Shown: positions 9,651-18,961 of the stretch, in pieces
Position numbering within the stretch: position 1 is the first letter of the stretch
Layout: every line of letters begins with the position of its first letter
Assembly (NCBI RefSeq): GCF_004153445.1
Contig: NZ_SDQC01000004.1
Span: 372,001-436,000, forward strand
Length of the DNA stretch: 64,000 nt
From: Allopusillimonas soli
GTDB lineage: Bacteria; Pseudomonadota; Gammaproteobacteria; Burkholderiales; Burkholderiaceae_B
Direction of reading: 5' to 3'
Position numbers and translations under genes: made by a program
The notes under the pieces: generated by a model
Database searches by the model: none
Told to the model about the DNA's origin: nothing
The model's input: the letters and a program-made list of their open reading frames with translations, nothing else

Positions 9651-10070
9651 ATGTGGATACAGAAGGAAATCACGCTGCAGCCCCGGCCCCGGGGCTTTCA
9701 TTTGATCACGCGCGAAATACTGTCGCAATTGCCGGAGCTTGAGCGCATAGAGGTGGGCGTGGCGCATGTTTTCATTCAGCATACATCCGCGTCGTTGACG
9801 CTCAATGAAAACGCGGATCCATCCGTACGCGCCGATTTTGAAAGCCATTTCAATCATGCGGTTCCGGAAAACGCGCCCTATTACGAACACAATGACGAAG
9901 GCCCCGACGACATGCCCGCACACCTGAAGGCCAGCCTGCTTGGCGCGAGCGTTTCTTTTCCTGTCATGAGGGGCAAGCCTGGGCTGGGAACCTGGCAAGG
10001 TGTTTATTTGTGCGAGCATCGCAATCATGGCGGTCCCCGCCGGCTTGTGGTGACGATCAACGGAGCGTAG
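9651..10070 (+). CDS. YjbQ family protein (UPF0047, secondary thiamine-phosphate synthase-like)
   Basis: A 139-residue protein matching the full length of the YjbQ/UPF0047 family. The diagnostic stretch VFIQHTSASLTLNENADPS followed by VRADFE is present, with HNHGGPRRLVV near the C terminus. Some members show weak thiamine-phosphate synthase activity, but the physiological role is unsettled. ATG 9651 is chosen from family length, with AGGA nearby. A VOC-family gene follows after 9 bp and is probably co-transcribed. Confidence 0.92.
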   Translation: MWIQKEITLQPRPRGFHLITREILSQLPELERIEVGVAHVFIQHTSASLTLNENADPSVRADFESHFNHAVPENAPYYEHNDEGPDDMPAHLKASLLGASVSFPVMRGKPGLGTWQGVYLCEHRNHGGPRRLVVTINGA

Positions 10071-10079
10071 AGGCGGCGA

Positions 10080-10718
10080 ATGTTTGCATTGGACCATCTT
10101 GTTGTGATTGCGCCCGATCTGGCCGAGGGTGTTGAGCATGTCCGCCGCAGTCTTGGATTGGACATGCCCTATGGCGGCCGACACCCGGAAATGGGGACCC
10201 ACAATCATGTGTTGCGCATCGGCGAGGACCTCTTTCTGGAGGTCATTGCCGTGGACCAGCAGGCCGAGGCGCCTGAACACGCTCGATGGTTTGGGCTGGA
10301 CGATGGGCCAACGGTTCGCCGGGCCTGGGACGAAGGGCTGCGGCTGCGCAGCTGGGTCGTGCGCGGCCCCGATCTTGAAATCATGCGGCAGGCCATCCCG
10401 GCCACGCCGCAGGACATTGTGAGTGTCTCTCGAGGCGACAGGCGCTGGCAATTTTGCATGCCTGAAGACGGCGCGCTGCCAGCTGGCGGTGCGGCGCCCT
10501 ATGCGATTGACTGGGGCTCGCGCCGCACGCCCGCACCCGGCATGCCATCCGTGGCGCTGCAACTGCAGTCCTTTGTATTGGAGCATCCCGATCCCGATGC
10601 CATACGGGCGCTTTATCGGCGGATGCGCATACAGAATCCGCCCCGCGTCGTGCGGGGCCCGCGCCTGCGCTACAGAGCCACATTGAGCGGGCCAGACGGC
10701 GAGGCGGAACTCAACTGA
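10080..10718 (+). CDS. VOC-superfamily glyoxalase-like protein
   Basis: A 212-residue protein beginning with the VOC strand FALDHLVVIAPDLAEGVEHV and continuing with THNHVLRIGEDLFLEVIAVD, as in the glyoxalase-like domain group of single-copy VOC proteins. The His in LDHLVV and the Glu in FLEVIAVD could bind a metal. No substrate can be inferred. It lies 9 bp after yjbQ and ends convergent with an ABC permease gene, separated by a GC-rich hairpin. Confidence 0.8.
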   Translation: MFALDHLVVIAPDLAEGVEHVRRSLGLDMPYGGRHPEMGTHNHVLRIGEDLFLEVIAVDQQAEAPEHARWFGLDDGPTVRRAWDEGLRLRSWVVRGPDLEIMRQAIPATPQDIVSVSRGDRRWQFCMPEDGALPAGGAAPYAIDWGSRRTPAPGMPSVALQLQSFVLEHPDPDAIRALYRRMRIQNPPRVVRGPRLRYRATLSGPDGEAELN

Positions 10719-10735
10719 TTCCGGTTTCGCGTACG

Positions 10736-10759
10736 GCCTGGCCCGCGCGCCGGGCCGGC
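10736..10759. terminator. GC-rich hairpin between convergent genes
   Basis: GCC-t-GGCCCG pairs with CGGGCC-GGC around a 5-nt loop, giving a 9-bp stem with one bulge. It lies in the 48-bp gap between two convergent genes and could end transcription from both sides. There is no T-tract, so it is not a textbook intrinsic terminator. Confidence 0.4.
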
Positions 10760-10766
10760 GAACGCA

Positions 10767-12449
10767 CTACTGACCCTGTCTCTCCTTGAACTTGCGGCCC
10801 GTATACATGGCCAGCATGACCAGCGCAGTGGAAATCAGAATCATGATGATGCCCAGCGCGGACAGTTTGCCCCACAGGCCATCATCAGCAAAACTGAGTA
10901 TCTGCACGGCCAGCACTTCAGTGCCGGGGCGGGCCAGTACCACCGAAACCGTGAGCTCGCGCATGAACATGGTGGCCATCAATATCCAGGCCGACACGAT
11001 GCCGGGAATGAGCAGGGGCACGATAATGCGCCGCATGGTGGTCATGCCGCTGGCTCCGCACACCAGCGACGATTCCTCCAGATGGGCATGCACCTGAACG
11101 AAAGCACTGGCCAGGGGGCGAACGCCATAGGGCAGGTAGGCGGCAATATAGGCCAGCAGTAGCGCCGTGAGCGTGGCGTACAGCGGCGTCTGTACAAAGA
11201 ACCACATGAAGCCGATGCCGATGACGATGCCCGGAAAGGAAAACGACAGGAAGCTGAGCGTTTCGAGCAGTGCGGAAGCGCGGGAGCGCACCTTGACGAT
11301 GACGTACGCCACCAGCAGCGACAACAGCACGCCCAGCGTCGCGCCGGCCACCGCCAGGAAAAGGCTGTGCTTCAGGGCCAGCAAGGACAGGGGGTCCTGC
11401 ATTACCTCTATCCAGTTGCGCCAGCTCATCATCGAGAAGGCGCGCGGCCCCGGAACCATGGAGTAAGGCACCAGCGAGGTATACAGCAGTACGGCAACCG
11501 GCAGCACGATCATGAGCAGGCTGAGCACGCCCACAATCACAAAAAGCGGCATACGCGATCTTTTCAGGTCTATAAGCGTGGGCTTGAAGCCGCGGCTGGA
11601 AATGGTGACATACTTCTCGCTTTCCGATGTGAGTGCCCGGTACACCACGATCAACACAATGGAGGCCGAAAGAACACTCATGCCCAGGGCGGCCGCCTTG
11701 CCGTAGTCGGGCGCGAAACCGGTGGAGATCATTTCATAGAGATAGGTGGCCAGGACATCGACGCGGCCCGGCGTGCCCAGTACCCGGGGCACGGCATACG
11801 ATGCCAGACTGCGCACTATGCCTAGAATGAAGGCGGCCAGAATGGCCGGCCTGAGTACCGGCAGCGTGATCCGCATGAGCGTGCGCCAGATGCCGGCGCC
11901 GCAGACCCGCGAGGACTCCTCCAGCGACACGTCGAAGGAGGCCATGGCCGGCGCAATAATGAGATAGGCGATGGGCATGTTCAGCAGCCCCTCCACCAGT
12001 ATCATGCCCCAAAGGGAATAAATGTTGAGCGGTGCGCTGTCGAGTCCGAACAGATCCTGGAGAACCAGGTTGGCCAGGCCATTGGAAGGATTGAGCAGCA
12101 GGGCCCAGCTGACCGAGAAAAGCAAGTGCGGGATCATCATCGGCACGATGGACAATACCGTAAAGACCGGCTTGAACGGGATGTTGGTGCGGGTATTCAG
12201 ATAGGCAAGAAACAGGGCCAGCACTGTCGAGAACAGCGAGGAGCCCAGCACGAAGATCACCGTGTTCAGGGTCACTTCCATCAGGAAGGGGTCGGTGTAG
12301 GCTTTGACGTATTTGCTGGCCGTGAAGTGCCCAAACGCAGTCAGACCCTGCGAAAAGCTGCCCAGCAGCAGCATGAGCACGGGGCAGAGCGTCAGGAATC
12401 CGACAACGACAATCAGGGGCCAGGTCAGTCTGGTGCGCGAGGCTGTCAT
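10767..12449 (-). CDS. ABC transporter permease, two fused permease domains (FbpB-like)
   Basis: This 560-residue inner-membrane protein carries two consecutive six-helix permease domains, the layout of Fe(III)-type (FbpB/SfuB) and related importers. Each half has a docking loop: DVSLEESSRVCGAGIWRTLMRITLP in the first (only part is conserved) and HLEESSLVCGASGMTTMRRIIVPLL in the second. It starts 12 bp after the ATPase stop and ends a three-gene operon of binding protein, ATPase and permease. The solute is unproven: ferric ion, 2-aminoethylphosphonate or an organic anion would all fit the family. Confidence 0.9.
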   Translation of the reverse strand: MTASRTRLTWPLIVVVGFLTLCPVLMLLLGSFSQGLTAFGHFTASKYVKAYTDPFLMEVTLNTVIFVLGSSLFSTVLALFLAYLNTRTNIPFKPVFTVLSIVPMMIPHLLFSVSWALLLNPSNGLANLVLQDLFGLDSAPLNIYSLWGMILVEGLLNMPIAYLIIAPAMASFDVSLEESSRVCGAGIWRTLMRITLPVLRPAILAAFILGIVRSLASYAVPRVLGTPGRVDVLATYLYEMISTGFAPDYGKAAALGMSVLSASIVLIVVYRALTSESEKYVTISSRGFKPTLIDLKRSRMPLFVIVGVLSLLMIVLPVAVLLYTSLVPYSMVPGPRAFSMMSWRNWIEVMQDPLSLLALKHSLFLAVAGATLGVLLSLLVAYVIVKVRSRASALLETLSFLSFSFPGIVIGIGFMWFFVQTPLYATLTALLLAYIAAYLPYGVRPLASAFVQVHAHLEESSLVCGASGMTTMRRIIVPLLIPGIVSAWILMATMFMRELTVSVVLARPGTEVLAVQILSFADDGLWGKLSALGIIMILISTALVMLAMYTGRKFKERQGQ

Positions 12450-12461
12450 ACGGCGGCCTCG

Positions 12462-13550
12462 TCAGGCTGAAAGAAGCAGGCAGTGGGCCGGATCCAGCCG
12501 CATCCGGATTACATCGCCCTCCTTGACCTGGACGTCCGGGTCGATCCGCGCCAGCAGCCGCTCTTCATTGACGCGGATTTCCGCTTCGTAGACTTCGCCC
12601 ACGAACTCCAGCGCTTCCACCGTTCCCTCCAATACATTCACGCCATCCTGCGTGGGTTGGTTCGTGATGCGGATGAATTCGGGACGTATGCACAGGGTGG
12701 CAGGACTGCCTTGCAGCAGCCCGTCCCGCGGCTGGCATAGTATCGGGCCCATGGCGGTTTCGACACGCGTATGACCGTTCTCATGACTGCTGACCGTTGC
12801 CTGGATCTGATTTGCCCGGCCTATGAAGTCAGCCACATAGCGATGCTCGGCATCGAAGTATATTTTCTGCGGTGTGCCGGTTTCCACCACCTTGCCCGCG
12901 CGCATGACGGCGATGGAATCGGAAAGCGCCAGTGCCTCGACCCGGTCATGCGTGACGTAGATGGCCGTGATGTCCAGGTCGCTGAGAAAGCGCCGCAGTT
13001 CCTTGCGGGTTTCCTCGCGCAGCTTGGCATCAAGATTGCTCAGGGGCTCGTCGAACAGAATGACTTTGGGCTCGGCAACCAATGCGCGCGCCAGCGCCAC
13101 GCGCTGCTGCTGCCCTCCCGACAGACGCGTGGCCGATCGCCGCTCCACACCTTCCAGCTGCACGAACCGCAGTGCGCGTGCCACCTTTTCCCTGATGGCA
13201 TCGCGGGATACGCCGCGCACCTGAAGCGGATAGGCGATATTGTCGAACACCGACATGTGTGGCCAGATGGCGTAGGTCTGAAACACCATGCCCAGGCCGC
13301 GCTTTTCGGTCGGCACGGAAATGCCCTGACTGCCCGACCACACCACATCGCCACCAATGCGTATTTCGCCCTCGTCGGGTGTTTCCAGCCCCACAATGCA
13401 GCGAAGCAGCGTGGTCTTTCCACAGCCGCTCGGGCCCAGCAGCGTAAAGATTTCATTGGCGGGAATGGTCAGATCGACATGGTCGAGTGCCTTGACGGTT
13501 TTTCCCTCGGACTGGTAGTACTTGCAAAGGCCTTCGATCCGGATTTCCAT
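12462..13550 (-). CDS. ABC transporter ATP-binding protein (FbpC/PotA-like, with TOBE domain)
   Basis: A 362-residue importer ATPase. Walker A GPSGCGKTT, signature LSGGQQQRVALA, Walker B LFDEPLSNLDAKLRE and the switch His in YVTHDRVEAL are all present. The last 110 residues form a TOBE-like regulatory domain (ATLCIRPEFIRI through IRVNEERLLARIDPDV), typical of ferric, spermidine and sulfate importers. It lies between the binding-protein gene (48 bp upstream) and the fused permease (12 bp downstream) and powers that importer. Confidence 0.92.
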   Translation of the reverse strand: MEIRIEGLCKYYQSEGKTVKALDHVDLTIPANEIFTLLGPSGCGKTTLLRCIVGLETPDEGEIRIGGDVVWSGSQGISVPTEKRGLGMVFQTYAIWPHMSVFDNIAYPLQVRGVSRDAIREKVARALRFVQLEGVERRSATRLSGGQQQRVALARALVAEPKVILFDEPLSNLDAKLREETRKELRRFLSDLDITAIYVTHDRVEALALSDSIAVMRAGKVVETGTPQKIYFDAEHRYVADFIGRANQIQATVSSHENGHTRVETAMGPILCQPRDGLLQGSPATLCIRPEFIRITNQPTQDGVNVLEGTVEALEFVGEVYEAEIRVNEERLLARIDPDVQVKEGDVIRMRLDPAHCLLLSA

Positions 13551-13598
13551 CGTGTCGCTTTTCTGTCTGTCTAGGCTTGGCGTGGTTGATTTGCCTGT

Positions 13599-14633
13599 TT
13601 ACCTTACGGCGAAAATCTTGCCGAATTCACGTCCCCATTTCTGGAGCTCTTCGTCGGAAAGATCGCGCACGGGCTTGACCTCGGCTTTGTCCATGCCTTC
13701 GATGGGCGGGTGCACGCCCGGCGCCAGTACGTATTCGCCGACATCCTTGGCCAGCAGGCCCATCGCCTCCTTGCTGAGCCAGTAGTCCATGAAGGCATGC
13801 GCGGCATCGGGGTGCGGCGCCTTGGCCGTGACAGCGATGGCGCGAGCCGATCCCAGCAGCGGCTGCCCAGAACGAGGACCCCAGTCCAGCGGCGCGGGCG
13901 CCTTGGTCACGATGTACTTGGGCATGGAAATAGCGATGAGTTTTTCCCCGCTTTCCACGGGCGCCGGGGTGGGGCCGAAGGATGCCACGAACATGGGCTG
14001 GTTGGCTGCCAGGCCTTTGACGAACTTCATCCAGTCGTCCTCCGACTTGAACACCTGTTCCTTCAGCCCGACCAGCCAGCCTATGGTGGAGGCGTGGTTG
14101 GACGGGTTGGCCATGACGATCTTGCCCTTCCATTTCGGATCGGCCAGATCTTCATAGGTGGCGGGCGCGTCGGCCTTCTTGAGATGATCGGTATTGAACA
14201 GATACGAGACATACTCGATGCCGAATAGCGTAATGCTGTCGTCCTTGGTGGCCCAATCGGGGTAGCCGTCGGCCGCGGGAGACTTGTAGGGCGCCAGCAC
14301 GCCCTGTTCCTTCAGTACCTGCAGCATGGGCAGCGGCGCCTGCACCACGTCGGCCAGCAGCTTGCCGGCGTTGAATTCAGTGAGAATGGTGGGGATGAAT
14401 TTAGAGCTGGAAATCCGTGTGTACTGCCCCTTTATGCCGGTCTTGGCAGCAAAGGCATCCATGATGGGCTGCACTGCCGTGATATTTGCATAGAACACGG
14501 CCTGGCCCTGCGCCTTGGCTTTTTCCATAGCCGCCGCGTCGGCGGCGCGAGCCAGGGGCAGCGCACCTGGCAGCCCGGCGATGCCGGCGGCACCGGCCAG
14601 TTTCAGGAAACCTCTACGGTCAAATGCATGCAT
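13599..14633 (-). CDS. Periplasmic binding protein, ferric/AEP-type (SBP_bac_1/6-like), Tat-type signal
   Basis: A 344-residue exported receptor for the adjacent FbpBC-like importer. The N terminus MHAFDRRGFLKLAGAAG has a twin-arginine RRGFLK motif and a hydrophobic run ending in ARA, so Tat export is likely. The mature part resembles iron-type extracellular proteins (GQAVFYANITAVQPIMDAFA, YTRISSSKFIPTI). The adjacent Tyr-Tyr pair that binds Fe(III) in FbpA is not seen, so a non-iron ligand is quite possible. It is the first gene of the minus-strand operon. Confidence 0.83.
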   Translation of the reverse strand: MHAFDRRGFLKLAGAAGIAGLPGALPLARAADAAAMEKAKAQGQAVFYANITAVQPIMDAFAAKTGIKGQYTRISSSKFIPTILTEFNAGKLLADVVQAPLPMLQVLKEQGVLAPYKSPAADGYPDWATKDDSITLFGIEYVSYLFNTDHLKKADAPATYEDLADPKWKGKIVMANPSNHASTIGWLVGLKEQVFKSEDDWMKFVKGLAANQPMFVASFGPTPAPVESGEKLIAISMPKYIVTKAPAPLDWGPRSGQPLLGSARAIAVTAKAPHPDAAHAFMDYWLSKEAMGLLAKDVGEYVLAPGVHPPIEGMDKAEVKPVRDLSDEELQKWGREFGKIFAVR

Positions 14634-14965
14634 GATTGCCTCGCTCCGTGTGCTTTGAATTATGCAGACCTGTCAAGAACAGGCCGCTCTCGATCCCTGG
14701 GGGTTTGGGATGATGGTAATTCCAGCCTGATTTCATATCAAGAAATATCCCCGTCATGAAAGCCAGCATTAACCCTGTGGCGAGGTTCCGGAATATTCGA
14801 TATATGAATCCGCGGCTGCCGTTGCTATAGATTGGCAATCTCGTCACTGCACCCGCGTGGCTGGCGCAGTTCCTGATATCCGGAATATGCATAGCTGAAC
14901 TCCAGCCAGCTTCATTGTTGCCTGGGCACAGGGCCTCTATCATTTTCACTGACAAGGAGGCAACC
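14634..14965. promoter_or_regulatory. Divergent intergenic region with repeated TCCGGAATAT
   Basis: No gene is credible in this 332-bp stretch between the importer operon (minus) and a Bug receptor gene (plus). TCCGGAATAT occurs at 14787-14796 and 14879-14888, 92 bp apart, each within a near-palindrome (TTCCGGAA and ATATCCGGAATAT). These could be operators for one of the two divergent units. GGAGG at 14957-14961 is the ribosome site of the Bug gene. Confidence 0.35.
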
Positions 14966-15934
14966 ATGTTCAAGAAATATATGAGGGAGACGCTCGCGGC
15001 CTTGGCTCTGGCCTGCATTGCGGGCACGGCATCAGCCCAGTCGGAGACGGTTCGCATCGTGGTGGCGTTTCCGCCGGGAGGGCCGTCGGATACGCTGGCC
15101 CGGCTGGTGGCACATGAGCTTGGCCCCATTCTCGATGCCAATGTCGTGGTCGAAAACAAGCCGGGCGGAAATGGCGCCCTGGCCGCTGGCGAAGTGGCGC
15201 GTGCAAAACCCGACGGCAATACCGTTTTCCTGAGTTCGGCCGGCGCCATCGCCATCAACCCCGGGCTATACGAGAAGCTGACCTATGATCCGGCCAAGGA
15301 TTTCGTGCCGGTCACCATGCTCATTGCCACACCCGAAATCCTGGCGGTACCGCCGAAGAACGGCCTGCATGATTTCGCCGATTTCAAACAAAGGGCGTCG
15401 GAGGGCAAGGACGGTGTGGCGCTGTCCTCATCGGGCATAGGCAGCATGCCGCACATGGCGATTGCGCTGCTCAAGCGGTCCACCGGTTTCAATATTCTGC
15501 ATGTACCGTACAGCGGTGCGGCGCCCGCCATCAAGGACTCGATAGGCGGGCAGGTGGATGGCTTCTTCGGTGATATTTCCGGCCTGCTCAAGTATGTTCA
15601 GGATGGCCGTTTGGCGGCGGTGGGGGTGGCGGCCACAAAGCGCTCCCCGGCGCTGCCCGATGTCCCCACCTTTCAGGAATTGGGTTATCAGGATGTGATA
15701 GCCACAAACTGGTACGGTGTCTTTGCTCCTGCCGGGACGCCGCGGGAGGCGATCGACAGGCTCAATGCCGCCTGCAACAAGGCCATGCAGACGGACGCGG
15801 CAAAGAAATACGTGCGCATGGCCGGCGTGGACACGTTTGAGACCACGCCTGAGGCGTTTGCCGATATGGTGAAGCAGGACACACGCAAGTGGGGCGACCT
15901 CGTCAAGGAGGAACACATCACGGTGAATGGCTAG
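14966..15934 (+). CDS. Bug/TctC-type periplasmic solute receptor
   Basis: A 322-residue receptor of the tripartite-tricarboxylate (TTT/Bug) family that binds a carboxylate or related solute in the periplasm. The signal peptide MFKKYMRETLAALALACIAG ends near ASAQ. Family motifs follow: IVVAFPPGGPSDTLAR, VVVENKPGGNGALAAG, the PDGNTVFLSS region and ALPDVPTFQELGYQ. The ATG at 14966 has AAGGAGG upstream. A LysR gene is convergent 14 bp downstream. No TctA/TctB genes adjoin it, so its membrane partner must be elsewhere if one exists. Confidence 0.92.
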   Translation: MFKKYMRETLAALALACIAGTASAQSETVRIVVAFPPGGPSDTLARLVAHELGPILDANVVVENKPGGNGALAAGEVARAKPDGNTVFLSSAGAIAINPGLYEKLTYDPAKDFVPVTMLIATPEILAVPPKNGLHDFADFKQRASEGKDGVALSSSGIGSMPHMAIALLKRSTGFNILHVPYSGAAPAIKDSIGGQVDGFFGDISGLLKYVQDGRLAAVGVAATKRSPALPDVPTFQELGYQDVIATNWYGVFAPAGTPREAIDRLNAACNKAMQTDAAKKYVRMAGVDTFETTPEAFADMVKQDTRKWGDLVKEEHITVNG

Positions 15935-15948
15935 GGCGGTGATACATG

Positions 15949-16860
15949 TCAGCCATGTCCCTTGCCATAAGCGACCTGCATCCGTTCGCGAAGTATCCGT
16001 GCGACGCCGTCGTTGAGGCGGTTGCGCCGGTCCTGCGCGGCGGGGCAGGCGATGACGAGATTGTTGAGAATGACCGGGTCCTCTATCCTGGAATACCGGA
16101 AGCGCCCCCGGTGACGAACGTCTTCCACTTCGGACAGCGGCAGGATGGAACACACATCGGCCTGCAATGTGGTCTCCACCACACTCTGCACCAGGTCTAC
16201 TTCGGCCACGACATTCAGGTTTATATTGAGCATTCTGCAGGCGTCATCGACCAGCATGCGTATGGATGCGGGTGGGCCGGGCATGACCAGCGGCAAGTTG
16301 CCCAGCAGGCTGACGGGAATTGTGTCTGGCGGAGTTGGGCGGTAGTGCCTGGAGTAGGCCAGCACAAGCGGCTCGCGAAATACCGACTGATAATGCAGGA
16401 GGTCCGAGGCTGGCGGGTCGTAGAGCAGGGCGATGTCCAGTCGGCCCTTGCTGATCCACTCGTAAATTTCCCGGGACAGGCCTTCCGAAATATTCAGCGC
16501 GGCATGCGCGCATGTTGCACGAAACGCCTTGATGACGGCGGGCGCAATGCGCCGGGAAATGCGCGGTGGCAGCCCCAGGCGAATCCGGCCGCCCGTTTGC
16601 GCGCGCAAGGATTGCATGTCGTCCTGTGCGGCGTGCACCGCACTGGCAATATTGCGGGCATGGTTGAGCAGCCGCAAGCCGGCGGGCGTGGGCTCCACGC
16701 CGCGGCCGGTGCGGCGCAGCAGATGCTGTCCCACTTCCGCTTCGAGTTGTTGAACATGGCGGCTGAGCGAAGGCTGGGAAAGACCAAGAACATCGACCGC
16801 GCGCGAATAGCTCTTCTGCTCGCACACCGCGATGAAGTATTCGAGCTGCTTGAGGTCCAT
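15949..16860 (-). CDS. LysR family transcriptional regulator
   Basis: A 303-residue LysR protein with an N-terminal winged helix (MDLKQLEYFIAVCEQKSYSR, then LGLSQPSLSRHVQQLE) and a C-terminal effector-binding domain starting near GRIRLGLPPR. ATG 16860 has AGGAGG upstream and gives the standard LysR start; the longer reading from 16914 is not needed. It is divergent from the amidohydrolase gene at 16907 (46 bp gap), which is its likely target, and convergent with the Bug gene, which it may also control. Confidence 0.92.
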   Translation of the reverse strand: MDLKQLEYFIAVCEQKSYSRAVDVLGLSQPSLSRHVQQLEAEVGQHLLRRTGRGVEPTPAGLRLLNHARNIASAVHAAQDDMQSLRAQTGGRIRLGLPPRISRRIAPAVIKAFRATCAHAALNISEGLSREIYEWISKGRLDIALLYDPPASDLLHYQSVFREPLVLAYSRHYRPTPPDTIPVSLLGNLPLVMPGPPASIRMLVDDACRMLNINLNVVAEVDLVQSVVETTLQADVCSILPLSEVEDVRHRGRFRYSRIEDPVILNNLVIACPAAQDRRNRLNDGVARILRERMQVAYGKGHG

Positions 16861-16906
16861 GCGGCCTCCTGCCATGATTTTCTGGTTTACAGGAGTGTAG
16901 CCAATA

Positions 16907-17764
16907 ATGCGCACACACGATGTGTCCGGCGATATGCCCGCACTGGCCTGCGACAGCCATTGCCATGTCTTTGGCCCGGCCAGCCGGTTTCCTTTCGACC
17001 CGCAGCGTCGCTATACACCCGACGACGCGGGTTTCGATATGCTTCGAGCAATGCATCGCCGCCTGGGGCTGCAGCGCGGCGTGCTGGTCCAGCCCAATGC
17101 GCACGGCCATGACCACGCCGCCATTCTTCACGCGCTCGCCCATGGCGCGGGCCGCTATCGCGCCGTGGGCCTGTTGCCGGGTGACACGCCGATGCGAACA
17201 CTGCTGGAGCTGGACCAGGCGGGGATGAGAGCGGTCCGCTACAACTTTGTCTCTCATCTTGCGGATGCCACGCTGGCGGACGTGTGCGCCATGGCCGAGC
17301 GCATTGCGCCATTGCGCTGGCATATCTGCATTCATGCGGATGATGCCTCCCTGCCGGGGCTGCTGCCTGACCTTGCCGCTTTGCCCATACCTTGCGTCAT
17401 CGATCACATGGGGCGCGTCGATGCCGCCAAAGGCCTGGCGGGCGAGGCTTTCCGCGCCTTGCTGTCGGCGGGCCGCGCGTCGGGCATCTGGGTGAAGATC
17501 TCGGGCGTGGACAGGCTTGCGGGCGGTCGGCCGCCCTATTCGGACGGCATGCCATTCGTGCGTGCTTTGCTTCAAGAAATGCCGGAGCGCATCCTGTGGG
17601 GTACCGACTGGCCTCATCCGAACGTGGCCGGGCCTACACCCGATGATGCCGCGCTGCTGGCCCTGTTCTTTGACTTGTGCCCCGATCCCGCGTTGCGCGA
17701 GCGGATACTGGTGCACAATCCGCAAACACTGTATAGGTTCAATAACATCGAGGCCGCAGCATGA
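16907..17764 (+). CDS. Amidohydrolase-2 family hydrolase (2-pyrone-4,6-dicarboxylate lactonase-like)
   Basis: A 285-residue TIM-barrel hydrolase of the amidohydrolase family containing LigI. Expected metal and catalytic residues are visible: CDSHCHVFGP near the N terminus (HxH), IDHMGR in the middle and WGTDWPHPN near the C terminus with the active-site Asp. Members hydrolyse lactones of aromatic-catabolism intermediates such as PDC. The start codon at 16907 keeps the first strand. It overlaps the next gene by 4 bp and is divergent from a LysR gene. The true substrate is unknown. Confidence 0.85.
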   Translation: MRTHDVSGDMPALACDSHCHVFGPASRFPFDPQRRYTPDDAGFDMLRAMHRRLGLQRGVLVQPNAHGHDHAAILHALAHGAGRYRAVGLLPGDTPMRTLLELDQAGMRAVRYNFVSHLADATLADVCAMAERIAPLRWHICIHADDASLPGLLPDLAALPIPCVIDHMGRVDAAKGLAGEAFRALLSAGRASGIWVKISGVDRLAGGRPPYSDGMPFVRALLQEMPERILWGTDWPHPNVAGPTPDDAALLALFFDLCPDPALRERILVHNPQTLYRFNNIEAAA

Positions 17765-18330
17765 GCCACATCATTGTCATCAGAATACCTGGGCTCAGAC
17801 TGAGCCGATCCGAGGCGCTCGCCCTGCTGCCGAGCGCGGTGAGCCGTGCTCACCCGCCTTTTGTGTGCGTGGGCGCCGATGCGCCGCAGACCTACATCTA
17901 TGCCTTGCATGCCAGTTCCACACAGAGCCTCGCGCCGCTGCGACGGCGGCTTCGTGCCGCTTGTGCCGGGGCGGAGGCGCAGCTTTTCACCCTGATGCAG
18001 GATGTGAGCGGCGCATCGCACGGCGAGCATGCATTCTGGCACTATGTGGTGGAGACCGATGTACGCACCGATGCGGAGGCGGACTTCAATGCCTGGTATG
18101 AGCAGGAGCACCTGCCGGGTCTGGCCGGCGTCCCGGGCACGGTGCGCGCCATCCGTATGCGGAACACGGACCCGGGCGCCACGCCGCGCTACCATGCCTG
18201 CTATCTGCTCCAGACGCGGGAAACCTATGGTTCGCCCGCATGGCTTGCCGTGCGCGCCACAAGATGGAGCAGCGCGGTCCGGCCAAACTTTCGCAACACC
18301 CGCCGAACCATGTTCAGCATTGCTGCCTAG
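17761..18330 (+). CDS. Hypothetical protein, dimeric alpha/beta-barrel-like
   Basis: A 189-residue protein whose start overlaps the amidohydrolase stop by 4 bp (ATGA), so the two are translationally coupled. The segment FNAWYEQEHLPGLAGVPG resembles the second half of small ferredoxin-like dimeric alpha/beta-barrel proteins that occur beside aromatic-degradation enzymes. No catalytic role can be assigned. It may assist the amidohydrolase or act on its product. Confidence 0.7.
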   Translation: MSHIIVIRIPGLRLSRSEALALLPSAVSRAHPPFVCVGADAPQTYIYALHASSTQSLAPLRRRLRAACAGAEAQLFTLMQDVSGASHGEHAFWHYVVETDVRTDAEADFNAWYEQEHLPGLAGVPGTVRAIRMRNTDPGATPRYHACYLLQTRETYGSPAWLAVRATRWSSAVRPNFRNTRRTMFSIAA

Positions 18331-18418
18331 CCAGACGGGCGCCACACGGGCCTGGCTGCGGCCCCTGCAGGCGCCCGACGCCGCAGGCGCGCGGTGTTGG
18401 GCGGTAATGCAACCGATG

Positions 18419-18805
18419 TCAGGTCGTGCTGCCGTCGGTATCCAATAATTTGCTTGCGCAAAGTTCAGCAGCGCCTTCCACGGGCGTCTTCATATTGGCA
18501 AAGGTGACCCAACCGCCATCCTCAATGAAGCTGTCGCGCTTCCATGCGTCGGTTGCCTTCAGGGCGGCGAGTTTGGTGGCCGCATCGGTTGCCGCCTTGA
18601 AACGGTTAACGCAGATATTTGACGCCAACTGCGCCACCGCCTGTTCCGACGCAGTCTCTGCCTGCTTGGTTGCGGTTCCCCCCGTTACCCAGCCTGCCGC
18701 GCTAAATCCGATTATCATGGTAAGCGCCGCGACACCTACGCTGGACCAGAACCACAGGGTCTTGCTTGGACGGAATTCGCTCCAGTTCTTCAGTACTTCG
18801 GACAT
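18419..18805 (-). CDS. Conserved hypothetical single-pass membrane protein
   Basis: A 128-residue protein with one membrane segment at about residues 17-40 (FWSSVGVAALTMIIGFSAAGWVTG), followed by an alanine-rich, probably helical periplasmic part with two cysteines (SNICVNRF and AELCASKL) that could form a disulfide. The start has a usable ribosome site (AAGGAG). It is monocistronic, convergent with the preceding gene and divergent from the tartrate dehydratase gene. I do not recognise a function. Confidence 0.75.
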   Translation of the reverse strand: MSEVLKNWSEFRPSKTLWFWSSVGVAALTMIIGFSAAGWVTGGTATKQAETASEQAVAQLASNICVNRFKAATDAATKLAALKATDAWKRDSFIEDGGWVTFANMKTPVEGAAELCASKLLDTDGSTT

Positions 18806-18961
18806 CGTCTACTCCTTATAGTGGGTGGTCAGTGTCCCATTATGGACAGACTCTGTCCGATTCGTTCAACGAATATTACAAAGTAGGGACTAGGGATTGT
18901 CCGTAGTTTCCGACGTTTCTTTGCCTTTAATGGTCGTTTTGCTTAATTTGACCGGAACATC

